The notes beneath the pieces are model-generated. The model saw only the letters and a list, made by a program, of their open reading frames with translations. It did no database searches and had not been told where the DNA came from. The translations under genes were made by a program, and so were the position numbers. This document shows positions 1 through 6,028 of a stretch of 8,431 nucleotides of DNA, in pieces (positions within the stretch are counted from its first letter, which is position 1; each line of letters begins with the position of its first letter). Location of the stretch: assembly GCA_947259865.1 (NCBI GenBank), contig CAMYNZ010000199.1, positions 1 through 8,431 of the forward strand, read 5' to 3'. This DNA is from an uncultured Desulfobacterales bacterium (lineage in GTDB: Bacteria; Desulfobacterota; Desulfobacteria; Desulfobacterales; G020354645).

Positions 1-127
1 CGTATAAATGCTTCTATTTCCGGCCGGCCCTTAAATACACCGAAATTTACAAGATAGATCGCAGCATCCCCCGGCGCCGTCAGATCATCACCACCGACCT
101 GCCACAGATTTTTGATTATTTTCACAG
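1..127 (-). CDS. Metallo-beta-lactamase-fold hydrolase, N-terminal fragment (runs off left edge)
   Basis: An open minus-strand frame starts at GTG (125-127) and stays open for 42 codons to the window edge. It begins VKIIKNLWQVGGDD, followed by LTAPGDAAIYLVNFG, which resembles the first two beta strands of MBL-fold hydrolases. The zinc-binding HxHxDH motif would lie outside the window, so activity cannot be judged. A good ribosome binding site (AAGGGA on the minus strand) precedes the GTG by about 8 nt and supports this start. Odd point: after NFG one would expect an ALIDAG-like strand, but the frame reads VFKGRPEIEAFI, so this may be a divergent family or a gene disrupted beyond the edge. It is divergent from the HAO-like cytochrome gene and shares a 202-nt intergenic region with it. 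The family call rests on a short N-terminus only. Confidence 0.55.
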
Positions 128-191
128 CAGATTCCCTTCAAATTCGTTTTTGCCTTGATAGGCTGATCTTTATTCATTATTAACATGAAAG

Positions 192-206
192 ACATTAACT
201 TAATGT
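192..206. promoter_or_regulatory. Perfect palindrome in divergent intergenic region (candidate operator)
   Basis: ACATTAA-C-TTAATGT is a perfect 7-bp inverted repeat around one central base, in the AT-rich space between the divergent MBL-like gene and the HAO-like cytochrome gene. Its size and position suit a dimeric transcription factor controlling one or both genes. It does not match the FNR or HcpR consensus as I know them, so no regulator is named. No convincing -35/-10 pair was found for the cytochrome gene. Confidence 0.35.
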
Positions 207-318
207 GTCGCAATTTCCATATCAAATTGTAAATCATTTGTATTTTAGAAGCTTCAAGATTTATCCAAGGGGTGGAATAGATGATTGATTGAATACCTGA
301 TTATATTGTAATTATCTT

Positions 319-323
319 AGGAG
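319..323 (+). promoter_or_regulatory. Ribosome binding site of the HAO-like cytochrome gene
   Basis: AGGAG sits 6 nt upstream of ATG 330. This fixes the start and places a clean signal peptide at the N-terminus. Confidence 0.8.
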
Positions 324-329
324 TTTACC

Positions 330-1466
330 ATGAAAAGAATTTTTCTGATGTGTGGATTAATCGTTATTATTTTTTCCGTCGGTTCGGGTTTGGGTGCCGA
401 TATTCCTCTCAGCGACGCATCGACCGAATGTATTGATTGTCACGAGATGATTCACCCGGGCATCGTTAGTGACTGGAGAAAAAGTCGTCACGCCCGTATC
501 ACCACCCGCCAAGCCCTGGCCATCGATAATCTCGCCAAAAGAGTGTCCAATCCGTCGGTACCGGCTGAACTGCAGAATTTTGTGGTCGGCTGCGCCGAAT
601 GTCATACCTTAAGGCCCAAAGCCCACGCTGACACCTTCGAACACAACGGTTATGACATTCACGTGGTGGTGAGCCCCAAGGATTGTGCCACCTGCCACTT
701 ACAGGAGGATCAGCAGTATTCTAAGAATTTGATGTCTCACGCTTATGCCAATCTTTCCGACAATAAGCTGTATGCTCGCCTGGAACGGAGTATCATCGGA
801 AAATCCCAATTAAGCAAAGGTAAGGTTATTTTCGAGCCGCCGGATGCGGCCGTCAAAGCCGATGCCTGCTATTATTGCCACGGTACAAAGCTCGAAGTCA
901 TCGGCACCGAAGTCCGTGATACAGAGTCGGTCGGTGAGCTTGAATTTCCAATAATTAAGGGATGGCCCAACCAGGGTGTTGGCCGCATCAATCTGGACGG
1001 CAGTCGGGGTTCCTGCTCAGCCTGCCATACCCGTCATACCTTTTCGATTGCAATGGCCCGAAAGCCCTATACCTGTAAGGAGTGTCATGTCGGTCCCGAT
1101 GTACCGGCCTTTAAGGTGTATGCAAGCAGCAAACACGGTAATATATTTTCGGCCATGCACGAATCCTGGTCTTTTGAAACCGTGCCCTGGACAATCGGAA
1201 AGGATTTTACAGCCCCGACCTGCGCCACCTGTCATGTCAGCCTGCTGGTGAACAATGATCAAGAAGTTATTGTTGAAAGAACCCACCAGATGAACAATCG
1301 TCTGCCCTGGCGCATATACGGTCTCATCTACGCCCATCCGCACCCGCAATCACCGGATACCACCATCATACGCAATGAAGCCGGCCAGCCGCTTCCCACC
1401 GGTTTAGACCGGCCAGCCGCTTCCCACCGGTTTAGATGGCAAGATGGCCTCAAAATTCCTGATTGA
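330..1466 (+). CDS. HAO-family octaheme cytochrome c, 5' part (frameshifted; seven of eight hemes)
   Basis: This is a periplasmic multiheme cytochrome c of the hydroxylamine oxidoreductase family. Family members oxidise hydroxylamine or, in many anaerobes, reduce nitrite or hydroxylamine. Residues 1-23 form a signal peptide (MKRIF, hydrophobic core, GLGA). Seven CxxCH heme sites lie at residues 34, 88, 119, 170, 219, 239 and 288. The stretch from CSACH through TRHTFSIAMARKPYT to CKECH, then VGPD and SSKHGN, is characteristic of HAO proteins around the catalytic heme. The usual GPDH after that heme reads GPDV here (D247, V248), losing a histidine thought to be catalytic. The frame leaves the family sequence after GLD360 because of a 28-bp tandem duplication and ends at TGA 1464-1466. 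The eighth heme lies in another frame downstream. With one repeat copy removed, the protein would be 502 aa, close to the size of reductive-type HAO proteins. No NapC/NrfH-type partner is in the window. Family: confident; reaction: not determinable. Confidence 0.85.
   Translation: MKRIFLMCGLIVIIFSVGSGLGADIPLSDASTECIDCHEMIHPGIVSDWRKSRHARITTRQALAIDNLAKRVSNPSVPAELQNFVVGCAECHTLRPKAHADTFEHNGYDIHVVVSPKDCATCHLQEDQQYSKNLMSHAYANLSDNKLYARLERSIIGKSQLSKGKVIFEPPDAAVKADACYYCHGTKLEVIGTEVRDTESVGELEFPIIKGWPNQGVGRINLDGSRGSCSACHTRHTFSIAMARKPYTCKECHVGPDVPAFKVYASSKHGNIFSAMHESWSFETVPWTIGKDFTAPTCATCHVSLLVNNDQEVIVERTHQMNNRLPWRIYGLIYAHPHPQSPDTTIIRNEAGQPLPTGLDRPAASHRFRWQDGLKIPD
1381..1436 (+). repeat. Exact 28-bp tandem duplication inside the HAO-like gene
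   Basis: Two identical 28-bp units (1381-1408 and 1409-1436), each starting CCGGCCAGCC and ending GGTTTAGA, lie head to tail. Identity stops at both outer edges. Because 28 is not a multiple of three, the second copy shifts the reading frame. Deleting one copy gives ...LPTGLDGKMASKFL..., joining the two halves of the cytochrome without loss. It is either a recent slippage or duplication mutation, or an assembly error. Confidence 0.95.
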
Positions 1467-1866
1467 TAAAGGTGAAATGGTCGCGCGCACGCAGTCGATG
1501 CAGGCGGCCTGTTTAAGCTGCCACGACACGTCCTGGGTAAAAGGGCATTGGGAAAAGTTTGAAAACACCATCCACCAGACCAATGCCGAGACCTTGACGG
1601 CCACGCTTATTATGGGAGATATCTGGAAACATGGTTTCGCCGAAGCCCTTGACCGGGGTGGTAATCCTTTCGACGAGGCTGTTGAGAAAAAATGGGCTTC
1701 TACCTGGTTGTTTTATGGCAACTCAATTCGGTTTGCCTCAGCCATGGCCGGCGGGGGTGATTATGGTGTGTTTGCCGGCGGTCGTTACCAGTTGTCTCAA
1801 ACCATCGTAGAGTTAAATGACTGGTTGAATTTGCGCAAGCAATTATTACCCCGTTCAAAGCGCTAA
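1437..1866 (+). pseudogene. HAO-family octaheme cytochrome c, 3' part (eighth heme), out of frame
   Basis: This is the detached C-terminal part of the cytochrome that begins at 330. From the end of the 28-bp duplication the frame reads GKMASKFLIDKGEM and continues to TAA at 1864-1866. It carries the eighth heme site CLSCH (residues 385-389 of the restored 502-aa protein), followed by helical sequence typical of the HAO C-terminus. The first in-frame ATG is at 1444; a second at 1477 has a weak AAGG upstream. A separately translated piece would have no signal peptide, so it could not reach the periplasm for heme attachment and is unlikely to be functional alone. HAO proteins that oxidise hydroxylamine have a C-terminal Tyr cross-linked to the catalytic heme. 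A Tyr is present at restored position 469 (GGDYG), but only an alignment can say whether it is equivalent. Confidence 0.8.
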
Positions 1867-1934
1867 AGTGGTAATTAAAACCTGGCGAACTTCAGCCTGC
1901 AGGATCGTGCATTGAGATTTTGGCGCCGTATTTT

Positions 1935-2160
1935 TTAACCGCAGACCTGCGCAGACATTCGCTGACATTTTGCCCGGCCGACCTGGCCGGACAAAAAAGC
2001 AATCGCTTCGCGATCTACTAAATGTATGTGTTGTGAGGCTTCGGGAGTCAGCAGTCAGTTTTAGCCGTGGGATCAGGCCGATTTATTTTTTGCCCGAAGG
2101 GCCTAAGTTTTTCCTCTGCCGGGTCGGCAGAGGAAAAGGTCTGCGTGAATCTGCGGTTAA
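1935..2160. repeat. Hairpin-rich intergenic element 1 bounded by CCGCAGA-type inverted repeats
   Basis: The left end (1935-1956) is TTAACCGCAGA, four variable bases, then CGCAGAC. The right end (2139-2160) is its inverted copy, with 18 of 22 positions matching. Inside are several dyads: CCGGCC/GGCCGG with a 5-nt loop (1974-1990), ATCGC/GCGAT with a 3-nt loop, and a strong 12-bp hairpin at 2109-2137 next to the right end. It fills most of the 323-nt gap between the cytochrome gene and the DUF423 gene, ending 29 nt before the latter's start. No coding sequence is supported inside. The architecture matches element 2 (3265-3508), suggesting a MITE-like or REP-like non-autonomous repeat family; mobility is inferred, not shown. 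Confidence 0.6.
2109..2137. other. Perfect 12-bp hairpin in element 1
   Basis: TTTTCCTCTGCC, loop GGGTC, then GGCAGAGGAAAA form a perfect stem. In neither direction does a T-run follow the stem as in an intrinsic terminator. It occupies the same place relative to the right-hand repeat as the 14-bp hairpin of element 2. Confidence 0.75.
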
Positions 2161-2189
2161 TTGATAAAAGAAATTTAAGGAAGTCGTTT

Positions 2190-2564
2190 ATGAAAAAATT
2201 CTTGTGTTTGGGTGGACTCAGCTGTTTTCTGGGCATATTCGCAGGGGCCCTGGGATCGCATGCCCTCAAGGACCTGGTTACCCGGATGAACGGGACGGAC
2301 AATTTCAGTACCGCTACGGATTACATGTTTTACCATGGGTTGGCGCTGATCTTTGTCGCCCTGATGCATGATCGCCATCCGCGGCCGGTTTTTAGATATG
2401 TCGGCTGGTTGTTTGTGGGCGGATCCATTTTGTTTCAGGGGAATTTGTTTATGATAAGCCTGGTCGGGGCAAGTCCGCTAAGCTTTCTTACCCCGGTCGG
2501 AGGGGTATGCCTGATGGCCGCCTGGCTGCTGTTAGCCGTGGATGCGATCCGGGTTCCTAAATGA
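2190..2564 (+). CDS. DUF423 family small membrane protein
   Basis: This is a 124-aa integral membrane protein of the DUF423 (YwdK/YgdD-like) family, whose function is not established. Family marks are visible: GALGSHALKD near the N-terminus (residues 19-28, usually GAFGAHAL), YHGLALI (48-54) and GGSILFQGNL followed by a proline/glycine-rich turn and a final helix. About four membrane segments fall near residues 3-22, 46-62, 69-90 and 97-118. The start is ATG 2190, not the ATG at 2067 in the same frame, because AAGGA lies 8 nt upstream of 2190 and the upstream stretch translates the repeat element. Length is normal for the family. Its stop is 5 nt from the stop of the convergent XRE-cupin gene. 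No functional link to its neighbours is apparent. Confidence 0.85.
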   Translation: MKKFLCLGGLSCFLGIFAGALGSHALKDLVTRMNGTDNFSTATDYMFYHGLALIFVALMHDRHPRPVFRYVGWLFVGGSILFQGNLFMISLVGASPLSFLTPVGGVCLMAAWLLLAVDAIRVPK

Positions 2565-2569
2565 AATTT

Positions 2570-3208
2570 TTATCCACCATACAATACCGCCAGTATGGTT
2601 GACTGGCCTTTCTTGGCCGCGATACAGTGCGGGGTCGTTGAAAGGTAATATACGCTGTCTCCCGGTTCGAGTTCAAACCTGTCGTTTCCTATTTTCAACA
2701 GGGTCGTGCCGTCCAAAATATAGATAAATTCTTCTCCGTCATGCACGGATATTTCTTCTTCAGGATCTTCTTCCAGTTGGACGAGCATGGCTTCCATGTG
2801 GCGACCTTTTACCTCGGGTGCCAGGCTTTTGTACGTGTATAAGTGTTTTTTACCTTTCTGGGAAGTTGATCGAGATACAATCTTCTGTTCATTCTTGCGG
2901 GTAACTGAATACAGCTTGTCGCCAACCCCTGAGATTAATCGGCCGAAGGCACTCTCAAGTGCCTTGGATAGTTTAATCATCGTACCCAGTTGGGGCTGCA
3001 CTTGATTTGACTCGATGTTTGACAGCAACTCTACGCCGAAACCTGTCAATCTCGAAATTTCTTCGAGCGACAACCCCTTTTCTTTTCTTATGGTTTGTAT
3101 TCGTTTGCCGATTTCCTCAATATCCCTTTCCGGCGATTGAGCAATATCAGCCGTGAGGTCTTCAAAAAAATCGACATTGAAATAAGTTTTTTGTTTTTTT
3201 TCTTCCAT
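2570..3208 (-). CDS. XRE-family transcriptional regulator with C-terminal cupin domain
   Basis: This 212-aa cytoplasmic DNA-binding regulator has an XRE/Cro-type helix-turn-helix at about residues 32-88 (IGKRIQTIRKEKGLSLEEIS, then TGFGVELLSNIE). A linker follows, then a Cupin_2 beta barrel at about 137-210. Possible metal- or ligand-contacting residues are H156 and E160 in HDGEEFIYILDG, and H194 in TTPHC. Such proteins sense a small molecule through the cupin and often control neighbouring metabolic genes. The start ATG (3206-3208) is preceded by GGAG 6 nt upstream on the minus strand. The acyl-CoA dehydrogenase gene lies upstream on the same strand, 307 nt away, with repeat element 2 in between, making that enzyme the most likely local target. 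The ligand is unknown. Downstream it converges on DUF423 with no room for a separate terminator. Confidence 0.85.
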   Translation of the reverse strand: MEEKKQKTYFNVDFFEDLTADIAQSPERDIEEIGKRIQTIRKEKGLSLEEISRLTGFGVELLSNIESNQVQPQLGTMIKLSKALESAFGRLISGVGDKLYSVTRKNEQKIVSRSTSQKGKKHLYTYKSLAPEVKGRHMEAMLVQLEEDPEEEISVHDGEEFIYILDGTTLLKIGNDRFELEPGDSVYYLSTTPHCIAAKKGQSTILAVLYGG

Positions 3209-3218
3209 TTTGATCTCC

Positions 3219-3233
3219 TTGATATTAAATCAA
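3219..3233. promoter_or_regulatory. Dyad upstream of the XRE-cupin gene (candidate autoregulatory operator)
   Basis: TTGAT-ATTAA-ATCAA has 5-bp inverted arms and lies 10 nt upstream of the XRE-cupin start codon. Minus-strand TTGACA at 3251-3256 could be a -35 box, with the dyad covering the -10 region, although no good -10 hexamer is present. A related string, TTGAAATTGATT, occurs at 4709-4720 around the predicted transcription start of the acyl-CoA dehydrogenase gene. Binding by the XRE-cupin protein is inference. Confidence 0.3.
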
Positions 3234-3310
3234 TCTATGATTGGCAAGTATGTCAATGAATGTTCACCGCCCGCTGCGCTCAAGGCGCAGAGTGCGCAGA
3301 GGCAATTATT

Positions 3311-3345
3311 TTTTAGTTTTTCGCTGAGAGGCCGAAAAGCTAAAA
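3311..3345. other. 13-bp hairpin in left half of element 2
   Basis: TTTTAGTTTTTCG pairs with CGAAAAGCTAAAA across a 9-nt loop, with one G-T wobble. The stem is AT-rich and is not followed by a terminator-like T-run in the sense of the minus-strand genes. Confidence 0.65.
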
Positions 3346-3436
3346 TCCTCAAGCCCTTGCGGGCATTGATGATTTTGTTCATAATATCAAACGAAGTCTG
3401 TTTGATGCTTTTTCTTGCAGCTTTGCTGCTGAGCGG

Positions 3437-3471
3437 TTTCCCTTTGCCGTCCTCTCAACGGCAAAGGGAAA
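3437..3471. other. Perfect 14-bp hairpin next to the right end of element 2
   Basis: TTTCCCTTTGCCGT pairs perfectly with ACGGCAAAGGGAAA across the loop CCTCTCA. It lies 45 nt downstream of the acyl-CoA dehydrogenase stop on the minus strand and could act as an mRNA 3'-end stabiliser or attenuator. No T-run follows, so a rho-independent terminator is not supported. Confidence 0.75.
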
Positions 3472-3515
3472 AGAATGATTCCTCTGCGTTCTCTGCGTCT
3501 TTGCGGTGAGACGTA

Positions 3516-4667
3516 TTATAAGGCCCCAATGTGCCTGGCGATCACCACCCGTTGTATCTCCGAAGTTCCTTCCCCGATTTCAAGCAGCTTTTGATCCCGA
3601 TAAAACCTTTCCACATCGTATTCTTTCATCAAACCATATCCGCCGTGGAGTTGAACCGCATGGTTGGCACAGCGGTACATTACTTCGGAACATAAGAGTT
3701 TGGCCATCGCCGCTTCTTTGGAAAAAGGCAAATCGTTGTCCCGCAGCCAACAGGCTTTGTACAGCAAAAGACGGGCAGATTCGATCTCCAGGGCCATATC
3801 CGCCAGTTTGAATGCATTTACCTGAAATCGCACAATCGGTCGCCCAAACTGCTCTCTTTCATTACTGTATTTAAGGGCCAGTTCATAACAGCCCTGAGAT
3901 CCTCCCAGGCCCATGGCTCCAATGGAAAGGCGACCGCCGTCTAAAGTTTGCATCATTTGATAAAACCCCTGGCCTTTGGGGCCCAGCATGCTCTCCTTTG
4001 AAACCCGGCAATCCGCGAAATAGAGTTCGCTGGTATTGGATGCACGCCACATCATTTTGTCGTGCATTTCCCGGGCAGTAAAACCGGGTGTCCCGGATTC
4101 GACCAGAAAACAGGAAAGCTCGGGCTTGTCGTTGTCCAGTTTTCCGGTGCGGCACATGACGGTTACACCGGCGGTAATATCGGTAGAGGCATTGGTAATA
4201 AAGATTTTGCTGCCGTTGATCACCCATTCATTACCGTCCAAAATCGCGGTGGTACTTGCATGACTTGCATCCGAACCGGCATTGGCTTCGGTTAAGCCAA
4301 ATCCCCAAAGTTGTTCGCCGCTGCATAATTTGGGGAGGTATTTTTGCTTCTGCTCCTCGTTGCCAAAATAATAAATTGGGCCTATTCCCAGAGAATTTTC
4401 AGCAGCCACAGTGGCAGCATGGGAACCATCCACTCTGGCAATCTCCTCGGTGGCAATAATGTAGGATAAATAGTCCATTGCCTGACCACCGTATTTTTCA
4501 GAAACAAAAACCCCAAAAAGCCCAAGCTCTGCCATTTTTTGCATGGTGTCATAAGAGAATTTCTCTTTTTCGTCCAATTCACGGGCCACCGGTCTGATTT
4601 CTTTCTCAGCAAAGCTGCGAACGGAGTCGCGCAGTACTTCATGTTCCGTTGAGAGACTAAAATCCAT
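3516..4667 (-). CDS. Acyl-CoA dehydrogenase (short/branched-chain type)
   Basis: This cytoplasmic FAD enzyme introduces the alpha-beta double bond into an acyl-CoA and passes electrons to electron-transfer flavoprotein. The 383-aa length is normal and all domains are complete: N-terminal helices (1-120), middle beta domain with FAD-contact motif WGFGLTEANAGSD (121-133) and WVINGSKIFITNA (148-160), and C-terminal helices with NEREQFGRPI (269-278), QLHGGYG (339-345) and the terminal EIGEGTSEIQR. Glu366 in GEGTSE matches the catalytic base position of short-chain and butyryl-CoA dehydrogenases. Motifs do not fix chain length or exclude branched-chain or glutaryl-type substrates. The start ATG (4665-4667) has GGAG 5 nt upstream on the minus strand. 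A near-consensus promoter lies about 55 nt upstream. No EtfAB, thiolase or CoA ligase is in the window. The XRE-cupin regulator downstream may control it. Confidence 0.93.
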   Translation of the reverse strand: MDFSLSTEHEVLRDSVRSFAEKEIRPVARELDEKEKFSYDTMQKMAELGLFGVFVSEKYGGQAMDYLSYIIATEEIARVDGSHAATVAAENSLGIGPIYYFGNEEQKQKYLPKLCSGEQLWGFGLTEANAGSDASHASTTAILDGNEWVINGSKIFITNASTDITAGVTVMCRTGKLDNDKPELSCFLVESGTPGFTAREMHDKMMWRASNTSELYFADCRVSKESMLGPKGQGFYQMMQTLDGGRLSIGAMGLGGSQGCYELALKYSNEREQFGRPIVRFQVNAFKLADMALEIESARLLLYKACWLRDNDLPFSKEAAMAKLLCSEVMYRCANHAVQLHGGYGLMKEYDVERFYRDQKLLEIGEGTSEIQRVVIARHIGAL

Positions 4668-4723
4668 ATTTGCTCCTCATTCGTTTTGATTCCACTGGAT
4701 AATCCGCATTGAAATTGATTTAT

Positions 4724-4752
4724 TTTATAGGCGCCAGGGACAAAATTGTCAA
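4724..4752 (-). promoter_or_regulatory. Near-consensus sigma70 promoter of the acyl-CoA dehydrogenase gene
   Basis: On the minus strand, TTGACA (4747-4752) is followed after exactly 17 bp by TATAAA (4724-4729). That is a perfect -35 and a 5/6 -10 at optimal spacing. Transcription would start near 4717, leaving a leader of about 50 nt before ATG 4667. Confidence 0.7.
4739..4750. promoter_or_regulatory. Dyad overlapping the -35 box (candidate operator)
   Basis: GACAA-AA-TTGTC is a short inverted repeat covering part of the -35 hexamer and spacer of the acyl-CoA dehydrogenase promoter, a typical site for steric repression. It is short and could be chance. Confidence 0.3.
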
Positions 4753-4852
4753 TTCCAAAAGCAGAATGTTCAATGCTTGGGTCCGCCCGGCCAATATGTG
4801 ATGGATTTTTATAGGGTTTAATATTTTTGCCATTTATTATATAAAGAAAGTA

Positions 4853-6010
4853 ATGGAACACATTATTATCATCGGCGGCGGGGGTACCGGTGCGGCCCTG
4901 GCGCACGATTTGACCCTGCGTGGATTTACCGTTACGCTGTTTGAAAAAGGCGAGTTGCTATCCGGTGCAACCGGCAGACATCACGGGTTGCTTCACAGCG
5001 GTGCCAGGTATGCGGTTCATGACCCCATTGCCGCTCAAAGGTGTATCCAGGAAAACAGGATTCTGCGAAAAATTGCTCCGGAGGCTCTGGAGCAAAATGG
5101 CGGGCTATTTGTTGCCCTAACGGATGACGACCTGGATTACCGAAACTCATTTCTGGCCGGCTGCCGGGCCTGCGGCATCGACGTAAAAAATATCAGTCCG
5201 GATCAGGCTCGCGGTCTGGAGCCCGAACTAAGCCCGGACATCAGCGGCGCCATTCAAGTACCGGATGCAAGCATGGATGCCTGGCGGCTACCGCTGCATT
5301 TTTTTGCCAGCGCAAAATCAAACGATGCTGCGATTCATTCTTTCTGCGAAGTTGTCAGGATCCTTAAATCGGCCAATGCGGTGACCGGTGTAAGAGTTTG
5401 CGATTACAAAACCCATCGGGTATACGATGTAACCGGCGACCTGATTGTAATCACAGCCGGCTCCTGGTCCGGCAAGCTTGCGGCTCTGGCGGGTGTTGAG
5501 GTGCCGGTTCAACCCGGCCCCGGGGTTATGGTCGCTATCAAGTCACGCCTGACCAATAGGGTCATCAACCGACTTCATCCGGCCGGGGAAGGCGATATAG
5601 TCATACCCCAGCGCGGGCTCTCCATATTGGGAACATCCCTCTGGCTGGCGGATGATCCTGATGCGCTTGATATACCCCAGGATCATGTCCAAAAAATGAT
5701 AGATTTATGTGCCGAAATGGTACCTGCCGCCCGGGATGTCCCTGTTCATTCTGCCTGGGTCGCCGCCCGACCGCTGATAGCGGATACGGCAACCCGTGAT
5801 CTGCAGAGCATCAGCCGGGCTTTTGGCTGTTATGATCACCGTGAAAAAGACAATGTGGAAGGATTGATATCGGTTATCGGCGGTAAGGCCACCACCCTCA
5901 GGGCCATGGCCGAAAAAACCGCAGATTTGATCTGCCAAAAAATCGGCCGGGATATCCCCTGCCGCACCCGGGAGACCAAATTGTTGCATTACCGTCATTT
6001 TTTTAAGTGA
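4853..6010 (+). CDS. GlpA-like FAD-dependent oxidoreductase (DAO superfamily), lacking the C-terminal BFD-like domain
   Basis: This FAD flavoprotein resembles the catalytic subunit of anaerobic glycerol-3-phosphate dehydrogenase. The dinucleotide-binding motif IIIIGGGGTG (residues 4-13) is followed by the GlpA signature GATGRHHGLLHSGARYA (38-54). The substrate-domain string AARPLIAD and the C-terminal FAD-contact segment VIGGKATTLRAMAEKTAD also match. At 385 aa it ends soon after the FAD domain, whereas E. coli GlpA (about 540 aa) continues into a cysteine-rich [2Fe-2S]-binding region; that part is absent. The start ATG 4853 has only a weak purine-rich AAAGAAAG upstream. The next gene, 48 nt downstream, encodes an SdhB/FrdB-type Fe-S protein that probably takes the electrons. 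Glycerol-3-phosphate is the nearest guess, but other DAO enzymes (for example L-2-hydroxyglutarate dehydrogenase) share the fold, so the substrate is open. No GlpB, GlpC or GlpK is nearby. Confidence 0.82.
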   Translation: MEHIIIIGGGGTGAALAHDLTLRGFTVTLFEKGELLSGATGRHHGLLHSGARYAVHDPIAAQRCIQENRILRKIAPEALEQNGGLFVALTDDDLDYRNSFLAGCRACGIDVKNISPDQARGLEPELSPDISGAIQVPDASMDAWRLPLHFFASAKSNDAAIHSFCEVVRILKSANAVTGVRVCDYKTHRVYDVTGDLIVITAGSWSGKLAALAGVEVPVQPGPGVMVAIKSRLTNRVINRLHPAGEGDIVIPQRGLSILGTSLWLADDPDALDIPQDHVQKMIDLCAEMVPAARDVPVHSAWVAARPLIADTATRDLQSISRAFGCYDHREKDNVEGLISVIGGKATTLRAMAEKTADLICQKIGRDIPCRTRETKLLHYRHFFK

Positions 6011-6028
6011 TTTCAAAGCAATGAGTTC

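Larger units (their letters stand above)
3265..3508. repeat. Hairpin-rich intergenic element 2 bounded by CCGCAAAGACGCAGAG-type inverted repeats
   Basis: The right end (3474-3508), read on the minus strand, is CACCGCAAAGACGCAGAG followed by AACGCAGAGG. The left end (3265-3310) is the same sequence, CACCGC then AAGGCGCAGAGTGCGCAGAGG, with 11 extra bases (3271-3281) after CACCGC. Internal dyads are a 13-bp hairpin (3311-3345), GCCC/GGGC (3353-3364), ATCAAAC/GTTTGAT (3386-3406), GCAGC/GCTGC (3417-3429) and a 14-bp hairpin (3437-3471). The element fills the gap between the acyl-CoA dehydrogenase stop and the XRE-cupin start, ending 7 nt from the former. Its layout parallels element 1. The open frame across it (3210-3509, plus) is a by-product of the repeat. 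Confidence 0.65.

Noticed and set aside
1381..1466. Programmed frameshift joining the two cytochrome halves
   Set aside because: There is no slippery heptamer. The exact tandem duplication fully explains the frame change.
1974..1999. CCGGCC/GGCCGG stem followed by an A-run as a possible terminator for the cytochrome gene
   Set aside because: On the plus strand the stem is followed by ACAAAAAAG, not a T-run, and on the minus strand the T-run precedes the stem.
1970..2164. Plus-strand open frame of 64 codons in element 1
   Set aside because: It lies wholly in the repeat element, has low-quality composition and no ribosome binding site.
2067..2189. Longer N-terminus for the DUF423 protein, starting at 2067
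   Set aside because: The extra 41 residues translate the repeat element. The family N-terminus and a proper AAGGA site both point to ATG 2190.
3210..3509. Plus-strand open frame of 99 codons across element 2
   Set aside because: Its ends translate the CGCAGAG-type repeats (AQSAQR, SAFSASLR) and its middle translates hairpins. It has no ribosome binding site and no family resemblance.
4382..4906. Minus-strand open frame of 174 codons across the acyl-CoA dehydrogenase start
   Set aside because: It overlaps the well-supported acyl-CoA dehydrogenase in another frame and crosses its promoter.
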